Shown here piece by piece: positions 1-5,305 of a stretch of 5,987 nucleotides of DNA. The notes below the pieces were generated by a model. The model searched no databases. It was not told the origin of the DNA and worked only from the letters and a program-made list of their open reading frames with translations. Made by a program: the position numbers and the translations under genes. Each line of letters opens with the position of its first letter. Within the stretch, counting starts at the first letter, position 1. Source of the stretch: Spirochaetales bacterium (lineage in GTDB: Bacteria > Spirochaetota > Spirochaetia > Sphaerochaetales > Sphaerochaetaceae); contig JAGCUM010000039.1 of assembly GCA_017962865.1 (NCBI GenBank), forward strand, positions 1 through 5,987, given 5' to 3'.

Positions 1-514
1 GAATCTGTCCGTTTTCAAGAGCAGAGCAGCTGCTATTGAAAAGAGAAAGGTAGCCAAGCGCGAGGCTTCCGCTTCCCTCAAGGAGAAGCTCGATGCCGTT
101 ACGCTCAAGCTCGTGGTTTCCGCCAGCGATTCCGGTCGCCTTTTCGGCTCCGTCACATCACTGATGATCCAGGAAGAGCTTGCCAAGCTTGGTTTCAGCA
201 TCGAGAGAAAGAGAATCGAGGTTGCTTCCCATACCATCAAGCAGGTCGGTATGTACTCAGCCAGAGTCCATCTCTATGAGAACGAGTCATCCGTCATCAA
301 GCTCGATGTCGTGAGCGAAGCCGCCGAGAAGGCAGCCCAGAGAGCAGCCGAGAAGGCCGCCAAGGAAGCAGCTGAGGCAGAGGCCAAGGCAGCTAAGGAA
401 GCCGAGGCAGCAGCCGCAAAGGCCGCCGCAGAAGCTGAAGCAGCCGCTGCTGCAGAAGCAGAAGCTCCCGCAGAGGAAGCAGCCGTTGAGGCAGCTCCTG
501 CAGAGGAGAACTAA
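1..514 (+). CDS. rplI: 50S ribosomal protein L9, 5'-truncated by the window edge, with long Ala/Glu/Lys C-terminal tail
   Basis: L9 binds 23S rRNA in the large ribosomal subunit and helps keep the reading frame. The frame is open from base 2 to a TAA at 512-514, giving 170 visible codons. The first visible residues (NLSVFKSRAAAIEKRK) align with the end of the L9 N-terminal domain and start of its connecting helix, about residue 43 of E. coli L9, so roughly 42 residues and the true start lie to the left. The C-terminal domain is recognisable by SDSGRLFGSVTS and by the closing VIKLDVVSE. A normal L9 (~149 residues) would stop there; this one runs on for 64 residues of mostly Ala, Glu and Lys, giving an estimated total near 212. 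A GTG at 113 could be read as a start but lies inside the conserved C-terminal domain. The gene precedes dnaB, as in the common rpsF-ssb-rpsR-rplI-dnaB order. Identification is firm; the tail's role is unknown. Confidence 0.93.
   Translation, partial: NLSVFKSRAAAIEKRKVAKREASASLKEKLDAVTLKLVVSASDSGRLFGSVTSLMIQEELAKLGFSIERKRIEVASHTIKQVGMYSARVHLYENESSVIKLDVVSEAAEKAAQRAAEKAAKEAAEAEAKAAKEAEAAAAKAAAEAEAAAAAEAEAPAEEAAVEAAPAEEN
320..511 (+). repeat. Low-complexity Ala/Glu/Lys-coding tract (L9 tail)
   Basis: This stretch encodes the last 64 residues of L9: 36 Ala, 16 Glu and 6 Lys by hand count. At DNA level it is an irregular series of GCA/GCC/GAA/GAG/AAG codons with near-repeats such as gcagaagc and gaggcagc, not an exact tandem array. 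All Lys lie in the first 34 residues or so. The remainder is acidic and gains three Pro-containing or Val-containing breaks, so a charged helix followed by a more flexible acidic end is plausible. Codon-level near-repeats make it prone to length change by replication slippage. Confidence 0.7.
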
Positions 515-521
515 TTCCTTC

Positions 522-542
522 TGTACACGCCAGTTGTGTGCA
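522..542 (+). other. Short RNA hairpin in the rplI-dnaB gap
   Basis: Bases 522-528 (tgtacac) pair with 536-542 (gtgtgca) as seven pairs including one G-T wobble, around a 7-base loop. It begins eight bases after the rplI stop and directly precedes a stronger hairpin. There is no T run after it, so it is not a terminator on its own. It could be a 3'-end stabiliser or processing site in the rplI mRNA, or chance. Confidence 0.4.
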
Positions 543-548
543 TGGGAT

Positions 549-586
549 GAGCAGCTCGCCCAATCGGGCGGGCTGTTTTGTCCTTT
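549..586 (+). terminator. Hairpin with T run between rplI and dnaB; probable intrinsic terminator or attenuator
   Basis: Bases 549-561 pair with 566-578 around the four-base loop aatc. There are 13 pairs including three G-T wobbles, with a GC-rich core (cgccc against gggcg). The stem runs into TTTT at 576-579, then G and TCCTTT. This fits a Rho-independent terminator with an imperfect U tract. It lies between rplI and dnaB on the same strand and ends only a few bases before the dnaB ribosome binding site. It may therefore act as a partial terminator that lets a fraction of the ribosomal-operon transcript continue into dnaB. I saw no convincing dnaB promoter in the gap. Confidence 0.6.
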
Positions 587-593
587 ACTGAAC

Positions 594-599
594 AAGGAG
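594..599 (+). promoter_or_regulatory. dnaB ribosome binding site
   Basis: AAGGAG sits five bases before the ATG at 605. This decides the start: the in-frame TTG at 578 lies upstream of the Shine-Dalgarno and inside the terminator hairpin. Confidence 0.8.
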
Positions 600-604
600 T
601 CTGT

Positions 605-1990
605 ATGAGCGCAAATACACTTCAGGGAAGAGTTCCGTCCCACAACACAGATGCCGAAATCGCCTTGCTGGGTTCGATTCTTTTCAAGAACAGTGTCCTG
701 GATGAAGTCCAGAGCATGTTGGATAAGAACGATTTCTATGTGCGCGGTCATCAGCTGATCTGGGAGGCCATGATAGGGCTGAGAAACGAGCGTCCCAATG
801 TGACCATAGATCTTCTGCCCCTGACCCAGTACATGCAGGAGAAGAAGACCCTTGCAGAGGCAGGCGGTGCAGCCTATATCGCCAGCCTGACAAACAGTAC
901 TCCTACTTATACCAATGCGCTCTACTATGCCGAGCTCATCAAGGATGCGTCAATCAGACGCAAGCTCTTCGATGTATCGGTACTTACTGCTGAGAAGGCT
1001 TTCGACGAATCCCGCTCGGTCGAGGATTCGATCGATGAGATAGACCAGCAGGTCAGTGCCCTCGGACTGGGCTTCAACACAAACAGCTACGAAGATGTAG
1101 GTAAGCTGATAACCGAGGTCGTGGATAACGTCCATGACATCATGAAAGGCAAGCAGACCATCGGTGTTTCATCGGGTTTCAGGGCTCTGGACCGCTATAT
1201 CGGCGCATTCAAGCCCAGCGATCTGATCATCATCGCCGCTCGTCCGTCTGTCGGAAAAACAGCCCTTGCTCTTTCGATTGCCGTGAACATGGCATTCGGC
1301 AACAATCCCGTACCGATCGGGTTCTTCTCCCTTGAGATGAGCGGTGCATCGCTTGTAGAGCGTGTGATTGCAAACAGGGGACAGATAAACCTCATGAGCC
1401 TCAGAAACGGCAAGCTGGACGGTGATGCCAACGCAAGGATGATGGAAGCTGCATCCGTTCTTTACAGCAATGCCCAGAATCTGCTTGTGCAGGATACACC
1501 GAACATCAAGCTTTCCGAGATCCGTTCCCAGGCCAGAAAGATGGTCCGTGACAACGGAATCAAGGCCTTGTTCATCGACTATATCGGTCTTGTTGAGTAC
1601 GGAACCGACAAGAACCTTCCCAGACACGAACAGGTTTCCGCCATTTCAAGATCCCTGAAGCAGCTGGCCCGTGAGCTCAGGATTCCCATCATCTGTCTCT
1701 GTCAGGTAAACAGAGAGGGTGGTAAGGACAGGGCTCCGATTCTTGCAGACCTGCGTGATTCAGGTTCGATCGAGCAGGATGCCGACCTTGTCATTCTTCT
1801 TGATGATCCTTCCAAGCGTCTTGATGAGAACGGAAAGGCCAAGTACGAGGAAGAGGAAACGGAAGAGGTCCCGGGCAGGGCAAAACCGCTGAAGGTCATA
1901 ATCGCCAAGCAGAGAAACGGAAGCACAGGTGCCTTCAACCTCAACTTCGTGGCAGATTATGCCTCGTTCAGGGAAATCGAGAAGTTCTGA
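605..1990 (+). CDS. dnaB: Replicative DNA helicase DnaB
   Basis: DnaB is the hexameric ATP-driven 5'-3' helicase that unwinds DNA at the replication fork and binds DnaG primase. The 461-residue product has the usual length. The N-terminal domain is seen at about 11-110 (PSHNTDAEIALLGSIL, then the AGGAAYIASLTN region), then a linker, then the RecA-like domain from about 185. Walker A is ARPSVGKT at 212-219 (Lys218). The catalytic Glu is in FSLEMS (Glu244), Walker B is in LFIDYIGL (Asp325), and the sensor Gln is in CLCQVNRE (Gln367). The arginine finger is in AKQRNGSTG (Arg437), with SGSIEQDAD at 386-394. Oddities: IDYIGLV stands where IDYLQLM is usual, and a long acidic loop occupies about 401-428. 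No intein interrupts the P-loop, a common intein site in dnaB. It follows rplI after a probable attenuator and converges on rseP. Confidence 0.97.
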   Translation: MSANTLQGRVPSHNTDAEIALLGSILFKNSVLDEVQSMLDKNDFYVRGHQLIWEAMIGLRNERPNVTIDLLPLTQYMQEKKTLAEAGGAAYIASLTNSTPTYTNALYYAELIKDASIRRKLFDVSVLTAEKAFDESRSVEDSIDEIDQQVSALGLGFNTNSYEDVGKLITEVVDNVHDIMKGKQTIGVSSGFRALDRYIGAFKPSDLIIIAARPSVGKTALALSIAVNMAFGNNPVPIGFFSLEMSGASLVERVIANRGQINLMSLRNGKLDGDANARMMEAASVLYSNAQNLLVQDTPNIKLSEIRSQARKMVRDNGIKALFIDYIGLVEYGTDKNLPRHEQVSAISRSLKQLARELRIPIICLCQVNREGGKDRAPILADLRDSGSIEQDADLVILLDDPSKRLDENGKAKYEEEETEEVPGRAKPLKVIIAKQRNGSTGAFNLNFVADYASFREIEKF

Positions 1991-1995
1991 TTTCC
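1972..1995 (+). terminator. Weak hairpin at the end of dnaB, possible terminator
   Basis: GGAAATC at 1972-1978 pairs with GATTTCC at 1989-1995, and AGA/TCT continues the stem inside after one bulged base, leaving a 3-base loop. It overlaps the dnaB stop codon and is followed by tgtaattccttataatt, which is AT-rich but not a clean T run. It is the only candidate structure between the convergent dnaB and rseP genes. For the minus strand no T run follows, so it is less convincing for rseP. Confidence 0.3.
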
Positions 1996-2013
1996 TGTAA
2001 TTCCTTATAATTA

Positions 2014-3336
2014 TTATTTCGCGAAAGACAGAAGTACTATTGCCAGCACTATCATTACGGTGCCGACTATCTGAAGTGTAAGGTACATCTTCGGATGGAA
2101 GGTCCGTCCTGTCACAAGTTCTGCAAGGCTGACGAGGATAAGGCCTCCGTCAAGGGCCGGAATTGGCAGAAGATTGGCTACTGCCAGTGAAATACTGACA
2201 CTTCCCAGAAGGAAGAGAACCATTCGGATTCCGCTGTTGAAGCCGTGGGCGAAGCTCCTTGTCGTCAGCATTCCGATGCTCTGGGAAGCTGCAAAGGTTC
2301 CGCCGAGGGTTTCTCCCGCAGAGGATTTGCCACGGATGACGCTTATTAGGGAAGAAACCGATTGTGCAAAAGTGGTGAAGCACTCGCGGCCTGACTCCCA
2401 GAGAGCCCTGAAGAAATTCCTGCCTTTGATCTTCACCGTCTGCTGGACCAGCGTGAAGCCCAGACTTGTTCCCGGATTCTCGAATTCAAGCTCAATGTCT
2501 TTCCCGCTTCTGAATACCGTCATTGTTATGTGGTCGCTGGTAGTGGAGGCTTCAAGAAGGTCCATCATGTTCGTGACGGTCTTGCCGTTGATGACTTTGA
2601 CTATATCTCCGCTTTTGATGCCTGCCTTCTTCTCGGGCGTGTCTGCTTCGACATGGGCGATGACTGCTTCCTGATAGGGGACAAAACCGAACAACCCATC
2701 CTTGGGATGGACGGTGAAAGTTCCGCGGTCGGTTTCTATCGATACGCTCTCGTTGTCCTTTACAAGCGAAAGCTCATACTGCATCTCAGTGTAGTTGTAA
2801 ACCTTGTTGCCGTTAACCGATATAACGGTATCTCCGGTCATGATTCCGGCCTCGGAAGCTGCAGTACTCTCTATATTAAAGAGAGCAGGATAGTCGCTTG
2901 AGAGCACAACACGGGAGGGATAGACCGATGCAATCGTGGGCATTGTCATCAGGATAGCATAGCAAAGAAACGCAAAGATTATGTTGAAAAAAGGGCCTGC
3001 AGCGTAGGCAATGATACGTTTTATCGGACTTACAGACCAGATTGAGCCATCTTCATAGCTTTCTATGTGTTTCTTTTTCTGACTGATGGCGTTCTGGATA
3101 TCATCGCCTCCGCTCATCTTACATGAGCCCCCGAAGGGGATTGCCCTGATGACATAACGGGTCTCGTTCTTGCCCCATTTGAAGATTGCGGGACCGAATC
3201 CGAAGCTCAGTACCTCGACATTGATTCCGCAGGCGCGGGCTGCAAGCATGTGGCCGATCTCATGTACCAGGATCATGACGCTGATTCCGAGGAATCCGAT
3301 GAGAATGGAAATGATCGAGGACCAAGTGAAGCTCAT
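2014..3336 (-). CDS. rseP: Site-2-type intramembrane zinc metalloprotease, RseP family (M50B)
   Basis: This inner-membrane protease cuts transmembrane helices. In E. coli RseP releases sigma-E by cutting RseA and also clears signal-peptide remnants. The 440-residue product has the full layout. The first membrane helix (about 8-30) carries HEIGH at 25-29, with two zinc-binding His and the catalytic Glu26. FGFGP follows at 45-49 and the GPxxN motif of the second helix at 114-118. Two PDZ domains lie at about 150-212 and 223-288, both with GxxxGD-type turns. The third motif, NLLPIPALDGG, is at 388-398 with zinc ligand Asp396, and a last helix spans about 417-438. Two PDZ domains and near-E. coli length (450) point to a diderm. 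Its ATG overlaps the dxr stop as ATGA, so it is the coupled last gene of the visible operon. The protease class is firm; the natural substrate here is unknown. Confidence 0.95.
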   Translation of the reverse strand: MSFTWSSIISILIGFLGISVMILVHEIGHMLAARACGINVEVLSFGFGPAIFKWGKNETRYVIRAIPFGGSCKMSGGDDIQNAISQKKKHIESYEDGSIWSVSPIKRIIAYAAGPFFNIIFAFLCYAILMTMPTIASVYPSRVVLSSDYPALFNIESTAASEAGIMTGDTVISVNGNKVYNYTEMQYELSLVKDNESVSIETDRGTFTVHPKDGLFGFVPYQEAVIAHVEADTPEKKAGIKSGDIVKVINGKTVTNMMDLLEASTTSDHITMTVFRSGKDIELEFENPGTSLGFTLVQQTVKIKGRNFFRALWESGRECFTTFAQSVSSLISVIRGKSSAGETLGGTFAASQSIGMLTTRSFAHGFNSGIRMVLFLLGSVSISLAVANLLPIPALDGGLILVSLAELVTGRTFHPKMYLTLQIVGTVMIVLAIVLLSFAK

Positions 3337-4457
3337 CTGCCTTCCATCTTCCTTATCACCTGATTCTGGACGTCTAGGATATCCTCAAGGCTCTGCGGCC
3401 TGTAGGTCCAGTCCAGATCAAGCATGGTTCTGACCGTGTTGCGGATCTGCGTGTATTTCAGCTGTCCTTTGCGGAAGCGGTCCACTGCAACTTCGTTTGC
3501 GGTGTTGTAGACAATGGGGTAGGAGCCTTCGAGCCTTACGCATTCGAATGCATCGGTTACGAAGGGGAAACGATTCGGATCGAGCTTTCTGAATGACAGA
3601 TCAAGGGCTGTGAAATCCAGGGCCTTTCCGACCTGTCTGTCCACCGTAGGCCACAGAAGTGCCCTCATGATGGGGAAAACCATGTCCGGAGGGGACATCT
3701 GTGCGTAGATCTGGCCGCTTCTGGTTCTGACCATGGAGTGAACGACACTCTGCGGATGGATGACAACCTCTATGTGGTCTGCATCGAAGCCGAAGAGAAA
3801 GTGGGCTTCGATTACTTCAAGACCCTTGTTGGCAAGAGTAGATGAATCGATGGAAATCTTGGGGCCCATGTTCCAGGTGGGATGGTTGGCAGCCTGCTGC
3901 GGTGTAATGGAATCCAGCTCCTCAATGGGTATGTTTCTGAAAGGTCCGCCGCTGGCGGTAATGACAAGCTTCTCGACATTGTCGCGGCCGCATTGGAGAA
4001 TCAGTTCATCGATAGCACTGTGTTCGCTGTCCACCGGGATGATTCTGACATTGCATTCCTTTGCTTTGTCAAAGAGAAGATTCCCTCCGAGAACTACCGA
4101 TTCCTTGTTTGCCAGTGCAAGGTCGCTTCCGGATTCCATCGCAATGAACGAAGCAATCAGACCGGGCGAACCTGCTATGCCGTTGAGCACCATGTCTGCA
4201 TGGACTTCATTGAGCATCGCGCGGAGGTTTTTCCATATTCTGTTGCCCTGGACTACATCTCCATCTCTGAACGTCTGATGGTCTGATGTAATGCAGAGGT
4301 TTGATATTTTATGAGTTTTACAGATTTCCAAGGCTTCATCGACCCTGCTGTTGCATGATGCGGCAACAACGGTGATGCGGTCTGTGAATTCCGAAATTCC
4401 CCTGAGAGCCGTGGTCCCGATACTACCTGTGATTCCCAGAACGGCAACGGTTCTCAT
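3333..4457 (-). CDS. dxr: 1-deoxy-D-xylulose 5-phosphate reductoisomerase
   Basis: DXR (IspC) converts 1-deoxy-D-xylulose 5-phosphate to 2-C-methyl-D-erythritol 4-phosphate with NADPH, the committed step of the MEP isoprenoid pathway, and is the target of fosmidomycin. The 374-residue cytosolic enzyme is slightly shorter than E. coli DXR (398). The NADPH-binding loop is GITGSIG at 8-14, followed by GIAGSPGL at 93-100 and LANKES at 115-120. Metal ligands are Asp143 and Glu145 in PVDSEHSAI and Glu214 in NKGLEVIEA. Substrate-binding residues include Ser169 in TASGG, His192 in NHPTW, Ser205, Asn210 and Lys211. The C-terminal helical domain contains NEVAVDRF at 321-328. The usual DSATMMNKGLE reads DSSTLANKGLE, a mild variation. 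Both ends overlap neighbours by four bases (ATGA), with cdsA upstream and rseP downstream. Presence of dxr implies isoprenoids are made by the MEP route here. Confidence 0.97.
   Translation of the reverse strand: MRTVAVLGITGSIGTTALRGISEFTDRITVVAASCNSRVDEALEICKTHKISNLCITSDHQTFRDGDVVQGNRIWKNLRAMLNEVHADMVLNGIAGSPGLIASFIAMESGSDLALANKESVVLGGNLLFDKAKECNVRIIPVDSEHSAIDELILQCGRDNVEKLVITASGGPFRNIPIEELDSITPQQAANHPTWNMGPKISIDSSTLANKGLEVIEAHFLFGFDADHIEVVIHPQSVVHSMVRTRSGQIYAQMSPPDMVFPIMRALLWPTVDRQVGKALDFTALDLSFRKLDPNRFPFVTDAFECVRLEGSYPIVYNTANEVAVDRFRKGQLKYTQIRNTVRTMLDLDWTYRPQSLEDILDVQNQVIRKMEGR
3340..3352 (-). promoter_or_regulatory. rseP ribosome binding region within the end of dxr
   Basis: On the minus strand two purine-rich candidates precede the rseP ATG: GGAAGA (plus 3347-3352, ten bases away) and GGAAGG (plus 3340-3345, only three bases away). 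Both lie in dxr coding sequence. Neither is ideally spaced, so initiation may rely largely on coupling through the ATGA overlap with the dxr stop. Confidence 0.45.
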
Positions 4458-5305
4458 AGTACTTCCTCCAGCATCATGCTGAAGATAAGGAAGAATATCG
4501 GGGCGCTTGCAATCTCGGAGTCAAGGCTGTCCAATGCACCGCCTCTTCCCGGGAATATGTTGCCCGAATCCTTCACGCCCGCTGATCTCTTGAACACGCT
4601 TTCGATCAGATCTCCGATGTTGGATGTGATGCTCACGCCGATTCCCATCAGCAGCTTGAGCACAAGATTGGTCTGCGGAAGATGGTCCTTGAATACTGCA
4701 AAGCAGAAGAAGGTAAGGCCGACTGTGGAAAAGAGGCTTCCGACATAGCCGGCAACGCTCTTCTTGGGGCTTACCTTGACGATTCCCTTGTTGTTCTTTC
4801 CGAAAAGCCTTCCCCAGACATAGGCGAAGATGTCGTTTCCGAAAGCCAGGATCAGATAGGTTACGATGGTGAAACTATTGACTCCCTCAAGGGCTAGAAG
4901 CCTGAGAATGAAGGAAAGGAAGTAGCCCGGATACAGTACCAGAAGGGCATTCTTTCCCGAGCGTTCCAGGGATGTCTTGAAATCATCATTTTCCCCGAGC
5001 TTGATTTCAAGGGAAAAAGCGAACAGCAGAAGAAGCACGAACGCCATGTCCGGAATCTGGCTGTTGAGTCCTAAAACACCCTGCAGATACTGGATAAGCG
5101 GAAGCAGGGGAGCCAGATATGAGATGATCGTTGTCTTTCCGAATAGGAGCCTGCTCATTTCCAGGCTTCCCAGAACACTCATCAGAACTACGAAGAGGCT
5201 GAAGGCAATGAAGTTGAGCTGCGGGACAAAGAATATCAGCGAGAGGACGAAAGGAACCCCTACGACTACCGTGATAAGTCTGTCTCTCAGATTCTTCTCC
5301 ATCAT
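4454..5305 (-). CDS. cdsA: Phosphatidate cytidylyltransferase (CDP-diacylglycerol synthase)
   Basis: CdsA is a polytopic inner-membrane enzyme that makes CDP-diacylglycerol from phosphatidic acid and CTP, the precursor of bacterial phospholipids. With the chosen start the product is 283 residues and strongly hydrophobic, with several membrane helices across about 10-100, 118-160, 186-206 and 265-278. Family motifs run in order: GNDIFAYVWGRLFGK (156-170), SPKKSVAGYVGS (179-190) and the C-terminal signature at 236-262 with SVFKR, KDSGN, PGRGG and LDSLD. The PROSITE-type signature expects PGHGG and DR, so His-to-Arg at 254 and Arg-to-Ser at 260 are departures, while the acidic residues remain. 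The frame is open back to an ATG at 5356, but the family begins with a short basic stretch (EKNLRDR), and the ATG at 5305 overlaps the uppS stop as ATGA. A second ATG at 5302 is also possible. It is the second gene of the coupled operon. Confidence 0.94.
   Translation of the reverse strand: MMEKNLRDRLITVVVGVPFVLSLIFFVPQLNFIAFSLFVVLMSVLGSLEMSRLLFGKTTIISYLAPLLPLIQYLQGVLGLNSQIPDMAFVLLLLFAFSLEIKLGENDDFKTSLERSGKNALLVLYPGYFLSFILRLLALEGVNSFTIVTYLILAFGNDIFAYVWGRLFGKNNKGIVKVSPKKSVAGYVGSLFSTVGLTFFCFAVFKDHLPQTNLVLKLLMGIGVSITSNIGDLIESVFKRSAGVKDSGNIFPGRGGALDSLDSEIASAPIFFLIFSMMLEEVL
4464..4469 (-). promoter_or_regulatory. dxr ribosome binding site within the end of cdsA
   Basis: On the minus strand GGAGGA lies six bases before the dxr ATG, inside the last codons of cdsA. 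It is the strongest Shine-Dalgarno in the operon and fixes the start at 4457. Confidence 0.85.

Noticed and set aside
578..604. Upstream TTG start for dnaB giving nine extra residues
   Set aside because: The TTG is inside the terminator hairpin and upstream of the AAGGAG that is well placed for the ATG at 605.
287..751. Long minus-strand open frame opposite the L9 tail and dnaB start, rich in Cys, Leu and Gly
   Set aside because: It is the complement of Ala/Glu/Lys codons of L9, spans the terminator and the dnaB start, and resembles no family; it is a composition artefact.
1238..1262. Possible intein insertion at the dnaB P-loop
   Set aside because: The Walker A sequence is continuous and the protein is 461 residues, so no intein is present.
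1169..1627. Minus-strand open frame of 152 codons inside dnaB
   Set aside because: It lies wholly antisense to conserved DnaB motifs, has no Shine-Dalgarno I could see and no recognisable domain.
2006..2011. Perfect TATAAT on the plus strand in the dnaB-rseP gap, as a promoter antisense to rseP
   Set aside because: No acceptable -35 hexamer lies 16-18 bases upstream, and the gap is AT-rich, so chance is the simpler explanation.
2017..2026. Palindrome TTTCGCGAAA at the rseP 3' end as an operator
   Set aside because: A single ten-base palindrome inside coding sequence with no second copy seen; it encodes the C-terminal Phe-Ala-Lys.
2174..2674. Plus-strand open frames antisense to rseP (also 2530-2901)
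   Set aside because: They overlap the PDZ and C-terminal coding region of a clear rseP gene and have no family features.
3760..4286. Two plus-strand open frames antisense to dxr
   Set aside because: Both are shadows of a highly conserved enzyme gene, with no motif or ribosome binding site support.
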